The translations under genes were made by a program, and so were the position numbers. A model generated the notes under the pieces. That model had not been told where the DNA came from and ran no database searches. It worked only from the letters and a program-made list of their open reading frames with translations. DNA of 64,000 bases from Syngnathus acus (taxonomy: Eukaryota; Chordata; Actinopteri; Syngnathiformes; Syngnathidae). This document shows positions 50,390 through 63,500 of this stretch, piece after piece (positions within the stretch are counted from its first letter, which is position 1; every line of letters begins with the position of its first letter). The DNA lies in NCBI RefSeq assembly GCF_901709675.1, contig NC_051102.1, positions 10,301,412 through 10,365,411 of the forward strand, given 5' to 3'.

Positions 50390-50422
50390 CAAAGAGCTCC
50401 AGAAATAAAGTTGAGTTGAGGA
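50390..50422 (+). mobile_element. possible SINE/LINE2-type 3' tail remnant
   Basis: The segment GAGCTCCAGAAATAAAGTTG followed by AGTTGAGG resembles the tail GAGCTCT-AGAAATAAAGTTGAGTTGAG, which is common at the 3' ends of fish SINE/LINE2-type retroelements. The body of the element is not recognisable. Confidence 0.4.
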
Positions 50423-51204
50423 GTCTGTCCAACCTTCTATCCATTTGAAATCCAAGAATTTTTAGTCCATCCGTCTGCACTCACATTGTGTACTCAATTC
50501 AAGCCAAAGATCAGACAGTTATTTCTAAAGGTTTAACTTTGTGTTGACATCAACAGCAAGGTGATGGTGCGTGTTAGACGGCGTGCACTTCCTGCACCGC
50601 GCCATGACATCAACGGATGCTGCGCGGCTTACGGGGCGGCTTTTCGGTGTCGTTTATTTTATTTGGGCTCGAATTAGCCGAGGGCCAGAGAAGATCGGAT
50701 TAGTTTCAAACGGGACCGTTCAGCAAGGTGCTCCCGCGTCAGGATGTCGCTGTTTAAACAGGCCTCTTAGCCCAGTGCACTTTAAAACAATAACTTACTT
50801 AATCACATTAACATCTCCTGTGGCTACGCTGACTGACGTCAGCTTTTCGGTGGCAGCGGTTCAAACCCAACCTTTGTAAAACAAGCTTTAACTTTCCACA
50901 GATAAGAGACTCAAAGGACGTAATTAAAGTGTAAAAAGAACGGAGGAGCAGTTCAGGAGAACAAGCATGACGTGTGCCAAGCTGCATGTAAGCTTATCAA
51001 ATGGGAGGCCTGACTCTTCTGACTTTTCTTGCACTTTTTTAAAGCCCAAAAATTCTCCAAAATGTCAATGAACAGTCAATATAAAGCAAATGTTCTGGGA
51101 AATATTGGAAAATATCCAAAAGTCAATTATCTTGTCCAAACATATTTTAGGGAGGTGGGGGTAAGCGCCCCCGGGATGCCCCCTCTATTCTATCTCTGCC
51201 AGTG

Positions 51205-51230
51205 CCACAAAAGCGCTATATAAATCGTAG
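51205..51230 (+). mobile_element. possible LINE2/SINE 3' tail remnant
   Basis: AAAAGCGCTATATAAAT matches the widely repeated tail (AAAGCGCTATATAAATAA) of fish LINE2 and related SINE elements. No upstream element body can be traced. Confidence 0.4.
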
Positions 51231-51975
51231 CCACCCGCTTACTCCCTGTGCCCTTTGAACTTTTAATGACACTCGCCTTATGTCAAGTCACTTTTCTCAG
51301 CAGCTCACATGGATTACACACAGTGATTGATCGGTCGATGGATAGATAGATAGATAGATCGCTAGATAGATTGACAGAGATAGGCGCAGTGAATGACATA
51401 AATACTGTAGATATATTGCCTCATAACCTAAATTCAGATTGTATAGTGAAATAAATGACATAGAAATAGCCGCACACTGATGAATGACATTCAAATAAAT
51501 CAAATGTGTAAATTAAATGTAAAAGCCAAAATGAAACCACTATGAAAAGGACAGCAGCAGTCGACGTAATGTTGAAGGGTTTGTCTTAGAGCAGAAACAA
51601 TCCTGTCTGCAATACGGGAGCCTAAGCTGGATGAATGCAGGAAGGGTTTTAACCCCTTTGCCCATTTTGGCAAACTAAAAGATTAAAAGATAAAGTGGCA
51701 GAAAAGCTCTCAAGGTTTCTTAAACGCTCACCAAACAACTTGGCCTGCTGCGTCACCTTGGAAAATGTATGCTACGTACGTTCCAACAGAAAAGATAAAA
51801 GCATCTCAACGTCACGGACAAAATATTATTTTCGAGCAGTATAGATGATGGACGGATACAATTATAATGAGGCGAAAGGACTGCTCACTATAATTTGGTA
51901 AACTATTGCATGACAACTTTGTTAAAAATCATAAACAAATAATCTATTTATATATGACAGCTTTCAGGCAGTAAG

Positions 51976-52002
51976 CCCGCCCCGCCCCGCCCCGCCCCGC
52001 CA
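51976..52002 (-). repeat. GGGGC pentanucleotide repeat, potential G-quadruplex
   Basis: On the minus strand about five tandem GGGGC units, enough for four stacked G-runs separated by single C loops. Located about 1.3 kb upstream of the rx start codon. Confidence 0.8.
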
Positions 52003-52659
52003 TCATCTCCCCGTCTTCCTGTTCCCCATCCCCCTTTCTTTTTCCTGCCTTGCTTCCCTCCTTTCTTCTTCCCCCGTTCCCTTGCAAGCTGACACAGCGC
52101 CTTTCCGCCATTAGCCGCTTTGTGGCTAATAGGATGTGGCGGGCTTACAGTGTCATCTGATAAAACTAAGATGCTTGGTAGCTACACGGCGCCCGCTTAA
52201 CCAATTTGCACTCAATTAGGATAATGGTGGGGGAAACAAGCAAAGAGGGACAGCTTTAATATATTAATGTGATAACATGATTATCAATTTCGCTCACCAA
52301 TGACTCGCTAGGTGTCACTACTGACTGTGACGTTTGCGTGAGATCAAAATGATTACAATGGCCTGTATTCATTGCTGTTGTCAAACACATGGTTGAAATG
52401 TGTACAAATATACGTATATCACAATAAATAAGAGGGCATGGAACATTCATGATGAATGTTTGTCATGAAACAGTGATTCAAATATTGAATCACCATAAAA
52501 ATCGCCATTCAAACTCAGCTCAAGACTCTTTCCACTTACTATGGATTCATATTTAAAAAATCATTATTTTCTTCTGGAGGAACTTTTAAAATGGTTCCAT
52601 TTGGCACGGAACATGACATGTTGGTCAGAAATAATCGAAAAGGGAAATGATTCGGGGGT

Positions 52660-52890
52660 GTTTCCAGCGGCTAAGCATTGAAGTTAAAAGTCCATCCATC
52701 TCTTGTGTCTCTGGAGTGCGTAATGAAGGGATTAGCGCACAACTCTCGCTTAGTGGCCTTTATCTTGTGCACAATGGCTTTTTTGAAAGAAAGTTTTGTC
52801 AAGGCTTCATTAGCGACGGCCTCCGACTGGGCCCTGAATGCGGCGCACATTTGGAGCAATTACTTGGGCAGAAAACAACTGTCAGTCATT
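52660..52890 (+). promoter_or_regulatory. candidate rx enhancer with Otx and Sox sites
   Basis: GGATTA (52729-52734), an Otx/bicoid-type site, and ACAATGG (52771-52777), a SoxB-type site, lie 36 bases apart and 540-600 bases upstream of the rx start. Published work on the Rax conserved element CNS1 reports joint activation by Otx2 and Sox2. The pairing and position fit that model. Conservation with other species cannot be tested here. Confidence 0.4.
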
Positions 52891-53319
52891 CTTAAAGGGG
52901 AAGGATCCCAATTAATATACCTCTTAATCCCTCCACCGTTTGTCTTCCTTTTTGGCGGTCTATTGTGTGTGTGTGTGTTTTCCAGAGAGTTTGGTTTGGC
53001 GGTGGAAAACGGGATGCCGTCATCACATTTGCTCACTTGGTGGGGAGGCGTGGGGGATTTAGAGGACTTAAGGTGGAGCAACAAGTGCCACTCGCAAGCA
53101 GATAGCGTGAGTAGACTGCTTGATACTACGGGCCATGTCCAGTCTCTGACCGGAAGCAAAAGTAAACAAGATCTCGTCTTGTTTCTTGGACTGTTCAATG
53201 GTTCCTTCTTGCAGGAAGATAAACATGTCCATCTATCGGGGTTTGGCAGCGGAAAGCGCAAAGTGATCTGAGCGTCCATCCGCTTTCCCACCACCGGAAG
53301 CACCCCCGTAAAGGCTCGG

Positions 53320-55509
53320 ATGCATTTGTCAATGGATACGCTGGCAATGGTGGAAGATGCTTGCCTGGACAACTATGACATGGCAAAAGGCGCCGGCGGG
53401 TCCAGCAGCGGGGGCAAGGTGCACAGCATCGATGTCATCCTGGGCTTCGCCAAGGAACAGGACTCTCTGCTCCAGCACCACGCCGCCCGCGACCACCATC
53501 ACCACCACCAAGAAGACGACCACAGGCAGAAGGCCACGCAACTTTCCGACAAGCATGACCCGTATGGGCATCTTTCAGAACGGGCCGATAACTCCCAACA
53601 TTCGTCCTATCATGGTGAGCCACGACAAAGGAATAAAAGTCGTGATTTTACGTTGAACCACGCGGGAAGATCATAGTGCAAATCAAAAGTTCTGAGAGAG
53701 AATTGGTCTACTGGAATATTTGAAAAATCAAATACTGTCAATGTAAATATATTTGCTTTCAGACATTTAAGAGATGTGATTATTTCAAAAAATATTTTTG
53801 TATGATTTTCAACAAAGGTGAACACTTTGTGCCAAAAGTTGAAAGAAATAAACATACTTTTTAAATATCAAATTGATTTGATAGTCTACATGAAAAATGT
53901 CTCCATTTGTAACTAAAATGATTATTCTTTGTAAGATCATTGTACGGTGGACAAACTTGTGAACAAAAGTTCTTTGAGGCAGCTGCAGTAGAAACAGTGA
54001 GGGATAACTGAAATCCTGCAGAACGACAATAAGTCAAAAGAATTTAAAATTCTAGAAAAAATGTCGATATTTTTCAAATTCTCATTAGCTATTTTCTGTT
54101 TGGCGGGGAGAAGTCACGGTTCTCCTGCCATAAAGTGAAGCATGTTATGTTCATGGCTAACGAGCCCATTTTAGCATGTTAGCTTTCAAGTGTGCCAGTT
54201 AATTGTCCACCCCATTTTCCGTGTGACATGCTCATGAAAAAAAAACGATATATCCAAAACCCTGCCGTTAAAGACAACCACAATATGCTATATATACCCA
54301 ATCGTTCCAAAAACTGTATCCCGATGACCTAATCTAGCTACCGTGCTACATTATGTCATCATCACAAGCCTGGTCTTAAAACATCTTAGTTTTTAGGAGA
54401 CACAATGCGGACTGCATGGGAGGATTAAAGTGGGACTTAACTGGTAGGTAGCATCTGTTCCTGTGGGATTACCTTAAGGGAGGAATTCAGTGAAAGATGT
54501 CATGTCACTTGGGGCTCACCGAGACCCCCTGTGGTATGGACCCACCACCAAGGACATCAGTGGGATTTCACTACTCGATGCTAGACCTAGACAATATGTC
54601 CAGAGGTGCTTGGCAGAAGCTGTTCGGTTATTCAAATCTAAACTATCTTTTCAGAGTCAGACATGTTCTGCGCCGACAAGTGCGACGGAGAGGTGAGTAG
54701 CATGCCAAAGGACCTAGCTGAGGACTCCCCCAAGGGCATGGTGGAGGAAGAGCACAACAAGAAGAAGCACCGCAGGAACCGGACCACCTTCACTACCTAC
54801 CAGCTGCACGAGCTGGAGCGCGCCTTCGAGAAGTCCCACTACCCGGATGTCTACAGCCGTGAGGAGCTGGCCATGAAGGTCAACCTGCCCGAGGTCCGGG
54901 TGCAGGTAAGGCCTGATTTTAAGTGTACATTGGGGATCGGGATCTTAAACCCAGTCCCATCTTCGGTATTTTAGACTGCTTTTGTCTTACACCAAGTCTG
55001 TAGACACACTAAAAGTGACACACGAGTTCCTACTGGTCCCAATAAGTGAGCTTCATGTCTATGTCCAGGTGTGGTTCCAGAACCGGCGCGCCAAATGGCG
55101 ACGTCAAGAGAAGATGGACTCCACCACTATGAAGCTGCACGACTCTCCCATGCTTTCTTTCAATCGGGCCCCGATGGCACCCGGCGCGGGGTCGGCGGCC
55201 AACCCCATGCCCCTGGACCCCTGGCTCACCTCGCCCATCCCCAACGCTACGCCCATGCACACTATCCCGGGCTTCATGGGCTCGCCGCAGGGCCTGCAGC
55301 CGGCCTACCCGGGCCAAGGCTTTCTCGGCGGACCTGCCGGCCTGGTGCAGAGCATGCAGCCCATGGGGGGGCCGCCGCCGTACCCGTGTCCGCCTAGCTT
55401 CAATGACAAATTCCCCATGGAGGACGACAGGAGCTCCAGTATCGCCGCACTCAGGATGAAGGCCAAAGAGCACATTCAGTCCATGGACAAAATCTGGCAA
55501 CACATGTGA
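53320..55509 (+). CDS. rx1: retinal homeobox transcription factor, rx1/rx2 (RAX2) type
   Basis: Paired-like homeodomain factor that specifies eye field, retinal progenitors and photoreceptors. Exons: 53320-53614, 54655-54905, 55069-55509; phases agree, 328 aa. The start [15 protein letters not shown] is Rx-like. The octapeptide region reads HSIDVILGF near residue 38. A His-rich patch and an acidic linker precede the homeodomain, which starts [20 protein letters not shown] and has Gln at position 50 (WFQNRRAKW). Exon 3 begins inside helix 3 at the conserved V-W intron. The C-terminus carries [27 protein letters not shown] and an OAR motif ([18 protein letters not shown]). The residues after the homeodomain follow zebrafish Rx1/Rx2 rather than Rx3 or human RAX. 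A GTGAGT inside exon 2 (about 54694) is a possible alternative donor. Linkage to atcay matches human RAX2 on 19p13.3. The choice between rx1 and rx2 is a guess. Confidence 0.95.
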
Positions 55510-57470
55510 TCCTCCTTTTTTGTTTTCTTTTTCCTGGGCGGCTCTAGGGAAGGTTTACAAACCAAGCTGACTACATACAGGGACTGTGGATGGTTTCTTA
55601 CCCACTTTTTGGTGGACACATTTACATGTAGACCAAAGGGTGGAGTGGGGTCTACAGTTTTGAGCATATCTGGATAGAGCCTTTTCATTTTGCTCGCTAC
55701 AAGTACCAGATGGAAATGGGACTAATGTAAATATTTTTTTTTTTTAAATCGTATAAATTTGAGATGGTAACAAAACTTTTTTTTGCATCTGCACTGAATA
55801 CAGATTAGACATTTCTATATACAGTATATATTTAAAAAAAAAAAAAAAAAAAGTACAAATGTTGGCCTCATTAGTTGCATATGGGCGGGGCATGCGGGCA
55901 GAGTTTGGTGAGTCAAATACAAGCCGGAAAAGACAGAGGGGGGCCCTATTTTTGTAGCCATGCGCCCGTGCACTAAGCACCGTTTCACTGTCGTGCCGGG
56001 CAGGCCCAGTTTAGACACTCAGATTGACTTGAATTGCAGCATTTGTACTTTCTTTACCATTTTGGTGGCACGCACAGCAATGCCACAAGAGGAAGCCTGC
56101 TGCAAAGTTAAAGAGTGTAATCCGGCCACTCAGAGGCTAATTTAAACAAGACAAGCCTGCCTCTTAACACCTAATTACTACTTTTAAAGCGATTAAGTCC
56201 AGATCCTCAGTCATAGACGGAATGTCCTCAGTTGCCCCAGAATAAAAAAGCCTTTTCATGACCTGATTCTCATCAGACAACCCTTTTAAATTATTGTTCA
56301 AATGTGATTATCTTTCATCGCTTAGATGATCTTGCAAATGACAAAAACATGCATGGACATGTTTCAATGCTTTCGAGTTGTAAGTCAAGTCTTTAAAAAA
56401 ACACATTAAAGTTACAGTAGTTCCACTGTAAGACTTGTTTTTCTTGACTCGGCTGCTCTTAATGAGAGGCAGCGTACAATGGGTGGGATGGCAGTCCACC
56501 AAGGATATTTGCCAGGCTGTTAGGCAGATGAGGCTCCACTCCATCAGGCTCAAGAGGGGGTGTCACAGGAAATCCCACCCTCCCCCTCGCCAAGCCGGCC
56601 CGCTAATTGACCTCCGATAAACTTCAAACATCAAGTTATAATAAGTTAAATCTGTCCTGGAACTTTTGTTTGTGCACTGAGACTCAATATAAAACAATCA
56701 ACAGATAATGAGGTAGTCAGCGTCATATTACCTGCGTCGTCCGGATAAATGGCTGACTTGTTAGGGGCGGAGCTTATGTGGCATTTTGCCATTTTGGTCT
56801 ACCAAGCTGAAGAGCGAATGTGGAAAAACCAGAAAAATTCAAATGATTAATTTACCAACACGTATATATGTGCTGAAAAATTGCCTTTTTTTTTCTTAAA
56901 AACAAAGAATATCCAAAACATTAATGTACTTGGAGGCAGGAAGGAAGTTTCCCATTTGAGCATCAACACGGCATCCACAGGATCCCACTATTAAGAGAAA
57001 GAACGAGAATTAGAAAAAGAGCCAAGAGTGGTCTAAAATTAGTGAGAACATGAACGCACCTTAATTTAGCAACAGGGCCCAGTTCAATGGGCATTCATGA
57101 CGCGCGCGGTGATGTTATTTGCTCGGCCGAGCGTGAGCCGGGGCTCCGCTTAACAGGCCCGCAAGCAGACGGGGTCCGCGGTGGAAATAATAAGGGAATA
57201 AAGCGGAATTAATGAGGTTTGATGCGGAGCACTTCTCAAAGGGGGACACCGGTTGACATAATTGGGAATCACTCGGCAGGGCTTGAGGGTTGGCGCCACT
57301 TACATTTCTGCTGTCCAGTCCCCCCCCACCCCCCTTCCACGAGTCTAGTGGCTGCAAGAAGTATTATCATGGAGCTAGAGACAAAATACAAACGAAACAA
57401 ACAGAAAAGGTAAACGGTGCTCCGCGCACTAAACAAGTCTGACAGGTGAGCAGTTGGAATAATATCGGTG
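55510..57470. other. rx 3' region and gap to the convergent dyn gene
   Basis: Rx 3' untranslated region followed by about 1.2 kb before the convergent dynein gene. It contains poly-A/T runs (55736-55745 and 55832-55851). No further coding exon is recognised. Confidence 0.5.
56241..56246 (+). terminator. candidate polyadenylation signal of rx
   Basis: AATAAA about 730 bases after the rx stop codon on the same strand. A shorter 3' end cannot be excluded. Confidence 0.35.
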
Positions 57471-57473
57471 ACA

Positions 57474-57479
57474 TTTAAT
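57474..57479 (-). terminator. candidate polyadenylation signal of the dynein gene
   Basis: On the minus strand this is ATTAAA, the common variant hexamer, 48 bases after the dynein stop codon. Confidence 0.35.
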
Positions 57480-57526
57480 AAAACACGCTGACAACAGCGA
57501 AACAACAATAATCCATGTCTATGCGC

Positions 57527-60500
57527 TCATTTGATATCGCAGAGGAGGGCGACGCCTCGCATTATCCAGTGGTCAGGCGGGTGATTGGTGCCCAGTATCA
57601 CGGCAGTGATGTAATTGAGGTCGGTACGCATGGGTTTCTTATAAATGGGACACACGTAGTACTTGGGGTCGGGGGGGGCGATGGAGTTGATGGCAAACAT
57701 GTGGATGACGGGCAGGGGCGTAAAGAGCACTTTGGGCGCCGACTCGCAGAGGACCGATTGCTTCTTGTCCCAGTCGGCGCCCTCCAGGAACAGGCCGTAG
57801 ACGTACACGCCTTCCTGTTGAGCAAAAGCAATGGCGTGAGTGAGGGGATCGCAAACAAATCGAATGAAATGACCCCCAAATTCCATAATTAGAATAGAAA
57901 GTTACCAAATTGTTATTTTTAACCCTGTAAAAAGTTACTTTCTAATTCTAATAAATCTTCGAAACCCTGTTCGATCGTCATAAGTTTGTGCGGGTGTAGC
58001 TCACGTCTGGATCGGCCTTGATTTCCTCCCTGGTCTTCTTCGTGACTTTGTTGTTCAGGGTGACCGAGTCCAGAGCCCAGCCCTTGTTTGCCCTCGTCAC
58101 TTCTTGCCTCATCGCAGTGAGGAAACCTGCAGCGTGCATCAGACGACGTCAATTTACATCGGCAGTCGTTGAACATTTATGACTCACCTTGTGGGTTGAA
58201 GAAACCGGTCATCCAAAAGGTTTTTGGCCGCCGGGCAAACACCCAGTTGTAAAACTGTCTGTTCCTGTCCAAGAGCTCAGTGAACCAAAACCCGATTGTA
58301 GTAGAATCCCATGAGAGCTTCCGAAACAGATTGGGTACGCGGGCGTCATAGATGTTGTCCAGGGCGTCACGCAAGGTCTGAGGAAAACAGTGGCAGACAT
58401 CTTTATTGTACCTTCATAACTACAGCCGGACTTGAATGCGACCAAGGTTGGGGACCAACCTCACTCATGATAATGGTGCCTTCGATGGCCAGCTTGAGAT
58501 CCAGGAGAGTGCTGCGGACCAAAGAGATAATCTTCTGCATGCGGTCCACCTCCTGGCGTAGGAAGATGTTCATGGGGTTGAAAGGGCCCATCTTCTTCAG
58601 ACTGGCTCTGACCTAACACCGGCAAAGACGCACGTTTGAATGGTGCCGACGTTTGCGAGGGAAGCAAGACTGACCTCGTGAGGTATGTAGTCGCGCGGCA
58701 GCTTGTCCAGCATGTCCTCCGCCATGCTGTACACGATGCTCTCTCGGGTGGCTCCTGAACCGCCGGCGCTCTCCTTGGGCTGGATGTTGGTGATGGTGTC
58801 GAGCACCTCGGCAGATGTATTTCGCTGGTAGCTGAGTGAAGAAACATTTTGAATTGAATTGCACTGTTTTTCTCATTTAACATTGTATGTTTTGGATTCT
58901 TTCATTTTTTTCAATGTGATTTATGTTTAACATCACATTTTAAATATATTTTATATTTTTTAATTGTATTTCATTGTTATTTTTTGTATTTACATTTGAC
59001 GTTGCACAGTTTATTCATTTGATTTTTTGTTTCAAAAACTGTTCATCTTATTTACTTTTATTTGAAAAGTCGAAACTGTTCATTATTTATATTCATTTCA
59101 CTCATTTCTTACACAATGTCAGCATTGGGGTGCAGCCCCAGCGCTTGCGTGGAATCCACAGCGGGCAAGCCCTGAATATAGTCCACATACTCCTCGATGG
59201 TTTTACAGATAGGGATCTGGTACTCCGTGTAGAAGCAGAAGGACGGGTCTAACATTTTCTTACTGAACCACACCTGTAAAAGGCAATATCGGAAGGATAA
59301 ATACCAAAATGAAGAAAAATACAAAACAAAATAGGGAAGTACATAAATCAAAAAGCATTGCGCTCCTTTTTCGCAAGCGCACCTACATGCCACCGGGGGG
59401 TGGTATAACACAGCCAGCTCGTGAAGGAGTGGAGCGTTTCATTTCATACATCAAAAAACGATGTATTTATTATAACAAAAAACACCTTTTTGTCCATCTA
59501 TCTATGCCAGTGACTTAAAGGGACCGACAGAACAAATGAATGAGCTTCTGATAGTTTGCAGAAAGTACATCATTGTCCTTACCCGGGCAAAACATTTGAG
59601 TAGGCGTTTGTCATAGTCGTCAGTGACTCTGCCTCCGTACTGTACTTCAGCTAACATGTAGCGCAGAGTCACCCAGGAAACATCCTGCGTGAGGGTGGAC
59701 AGTTCGGAGAAGGAGTAGGAAAAGGTAACAAAAGTGTGGCACATTGCAGTGCGTGTGTGTGTATACTGTACCTTTCTGGGCCCGCAGTCATCCAAGTGTC
59801 TCTCCACAAACTCCACACTGGCTGTGAAGTCTGCAGAGTTGAACTCGTATGGTATGTTCCATCCCAGGGGTCCAAATTTACGCCGTTCCTGAGACCATGA
59901 ATTCAACAGGTCATCATTGATGTAAAATGATGGGGCGGCTTCAGAAGATCTAAATGACGGCCGTCGCTTGGCTCAATAAAGCATTCCGTTGAAGTGCGGT
60001 ACCTGAACGGCGGAGTGGAGAAAGGCCACACCGTACAACAGCGGCTTCCATGTCGGGAGGTTGCTGACTTCCAGCTGGTTTTGCGAGATGCTGACAAAGG
60101 TTCGCTTCAAGCTGGCGCGAAGTCCCTGCGGTGGGTCGTTGGTGAACTTGATGGAGGACTACGAGGACAGAGATTCCCAAGTAAGGGGATGCTTGTGGCA
60201 ATCATCCCTTGCAAGTTGCACACAACAAACGCAGGAATGTGGATGTCATATAGGTTGAACAATTGTTTTCCTTCGGAGGGGAGCCAGCAAAAAAGAAAAA
60301 AACCATTTCATATTGTTTTCAAGTCACGAAATGTAGAAAGGCTAACAAACCCCCCCCACTTAAAATCAATATCTCATTTTGCTTAACTTTTTGGAAAGAC
60401 GCAACATTCATCGTGAATCATTCAACTAGTCATCAATCATGTCATTTGTCGCCTACAAATGAATTGGTGATTTCAAATAAAATATCAACCTGCAGGAGCG

Positions 60501-63500
60501 TGATGGAGAAGAGGTCGTGCGGTTCGGTGGTGACCCACACCCTGAAGGTTTTGTGGACAGTCTCAGTGTTTAAGACGTAGTCCAACAACTCATCCATGAA
60601 CTCCAAGCCCAAGTGACAGTTCTGCAGGAGCACCCAGCCACCCTGCGGGCATTTTAACATTTTAAATGTGACTAAATAAGAGAACACAGACAAAAAAGTG
60701 GTTTCCAGTTGAAACATCTTCTGTTCACTATGACTGAAAACCAACTTCACTTCCCTTTACACTGACTGAAAAGTATTTTCAGTGTACGACACAAACCTCT
60801 GCCATCGAGATTTTAACAAGCTTCCTGGCGTGCACCTCTTGCCCTTGTCCCATGGAGATGGACCGACATCCTGGGAGACAGTAAAGGACCGTGACACAGG
60901 GGGCGTGACTTAAAAAAAAAAAAGGTCACGGTTCAGGGGACTCACCGACATTGAGCTTCTTGCCCAGCGCTTCTATTTGGTTGGTGGGATCCGAGCCCAT
61001 GGAGAGGAAGCAGATGAGCGGCGTGCGGATGTCGCTCTCCTCCCACGTGCCCTGCAGGTTCAGCAGGACAGGCTCGGCGAACCTGGCGCCCATGGCGTTG
61101 GCCACGTACTTCCTGGCCTGAGCCAGGGTGCGATCTGGACACCAGGACCTGCAGAGGGAACCGGTCTCTTTTTCAAGATGTGCATGTTCTTTTTTCCAAC
61201 TTGTTTTAAAAGTACAAATCTGTGGAAATCATCAACTGTTTGAATCTACAGTACCTGATAAGCATGAGTTTACTGAATACATCCAGGTTGTTGTAGCCAT
61301 CTGGGATGACGGTTTCCTCCGGGGCATCGCCGTTGGCCCACACTTTCCAATGTTTTCCACTTTTACCCACCTGGAAGGAGCAACACATTATGACGACGCA
61401 CCCATGGAATGGGAAGCGGTGAAATCGGCGAAAAGTCCACCTGATTGAGGATGCTTGCAAACTGAGGAAGTTTACTGAGTTCCACGAGGTTCAGCCACAC
61501 AATGTCCAGGACCCAGGTGAAGGGCTTCGGGGGGCACGCCTTCAGGTCGAGTGCAGCGCCACCTGCGAGAAATACATTCAAATGTGAATTTTTGGAGAGA
61601 AACGACTTCCTTTTGAAAGTACCGTACCTTTGATGAGAGTCTGAAATTGGCTGTGTTGTATCCTGCCGTTCTGCAGGTCGATCTTAAGCGCCATCAGTAT
61701 TGTGAAGATGAACTTGTGGTTTTCGTACAGCCCGCGCACCGTGTACCTGAAGACTTCATACGTCAGGTATTCGATGATGTTGACGATTCGTTTGCTGGTT
61801 TTGGCCGACTTCTCGGACCTGCCGAATGTACAATTTACGATAACAAACAATAACAAAGCTGGCAGACAACATTCTCCCACCGGCGACTTCACCTGGCCAG
61901 CGAAATGTCGAAGATTTTGAGGAACTGACCGAGGGACGTCTGGTACATGACGTTGACCATGCTCATCTCGGTGATGAGGAAGTAAAGGATGCTACCTCGG
62001 CACGCCACCGGACGATATTCGGACTGAGCCGCTTTGATTTTCTCCTCCGCCTCGGCCGCGATGTTCAGCTTGACGCTCACCTCGGCGGCCGTTTGCTTGG
62101 TAGTGGTCAAAATGCCGATCATGGAGTCGTCGTCCACCAGGGAACCTGTGGGCGACGCAGAAGGAGGAACTCCCGAAGGTGTCGCAACGCTTACAAACAG
62201 GAATCCACAGGAGTGATTTTGGACCTTTTGTGGAGCTCAGTTTGTACAGCAGGTTGTCCTCCAGCTCCTGCATCTTCCTTTTGTTGGAAGTCACATCCTC
62301 AATGAGCTTCAGCCTCTCGTTCTCGAGTTCCTGTCAAATGCATTTACACCAAAATGTTGTGATCGGCATCATTCAGGAATGTTGAACTGCAAAAATTCAC
62401 TGTATATTGATGGTTTAAACTATTAATATAAGCAATTATAAAAAAAAATGTGTTAGGCGATGACGTTGTTGTTGCTATTTCAACACTCACAAAATCCAGA
62501 GAGAAACAGCCAAAACGCAACACCAACCTTCTTCTCGCCAAGGATGACGCGACCCAGCAGCTGGTCCTCCAGACCTTTCATGTTGACGGTGAAATCGATG
62601 ATGGACGTCTTGGCGCTCACCTCTGGCGTGTACGCCGGATTTGGCAGTTTGGTGGTGATGTAAAGGCGGAAATTGTTGGACACGTCCACATCCTTGTCTC
62701 CCACCTTCACCTGCACGGAGAAAAATCCACAAGTTGAATTTAGAAGGGCTGCAACTCCGCAGTTTTTGACCTACCAACACTAACAGTGCAGGGTGAGCAT
62801 GTACATTTGTTTGTTAGCAGGATTAAAAAAAAATAAAAAACAACATCTGTTTGGGTTTTGGTCCCAGTCCAAACCTTATTTTAATATATACAAGTCGCAC
62901 CTGAGTATAAGTTGGAAGAATGGCCAAACTATGGAAACAGTGTGACTCAGTCCATTTTGCAAAAAAATATTTGTATTTCAGAAGAATAACAGAAAAAGTG
63001 ATTATTTGTGGTTTGGTTTCATAGCACCTTGTAGTTGGAGCCGGATTTGAAGAAGTTCTTCTCCAGAATGTTGTCAAGAGCAGGGTCCAGCTCCTCGCCC
63101 ACATCTTCAATAAGCAGCGGCCTGCCCAAGGATATGGAGTCCTCCAAATGCGTACGGAAATACTTGTGGTTGAGGGACGTCAGCTGGAAGCGAGACAACA
63201 ACCGCCCGTGAGATTTGGGAGTTTCAATTCAGCGGTGGTGAGTGAACAATACCTGCAGGGAATTGGCTTTCTCTTTTGCAGTGATCCAAGTTTTTCCTTG
63301 AGTCTGGGGATCAACCAGGAGAGGATAGCGTGACGCTTTGGTGACGATGATGCCGTTCTGCACCGACAAGTCATCTCCAGGCAGCCCCTGAAGATTCCAC
63401 TCGCTGATCTAAAGCAGACAAACGCACTCGTTTTTCAACACCCACACTCCTGAGTCGAGTTGGCACATTTTTCTCGGTCTTACCGTGGGAGCGTCCACCA

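Noticed and set aside
52678-53372. Overlapping open frames of 197 aa (plus) and 170 aa (minus) before rx
   Set aside because: Neither shows a recognisable domain or splice-linked partners, and both strands are open over the same bases. A conserved enhancer explains the region better. Transcript reads would overturn this.
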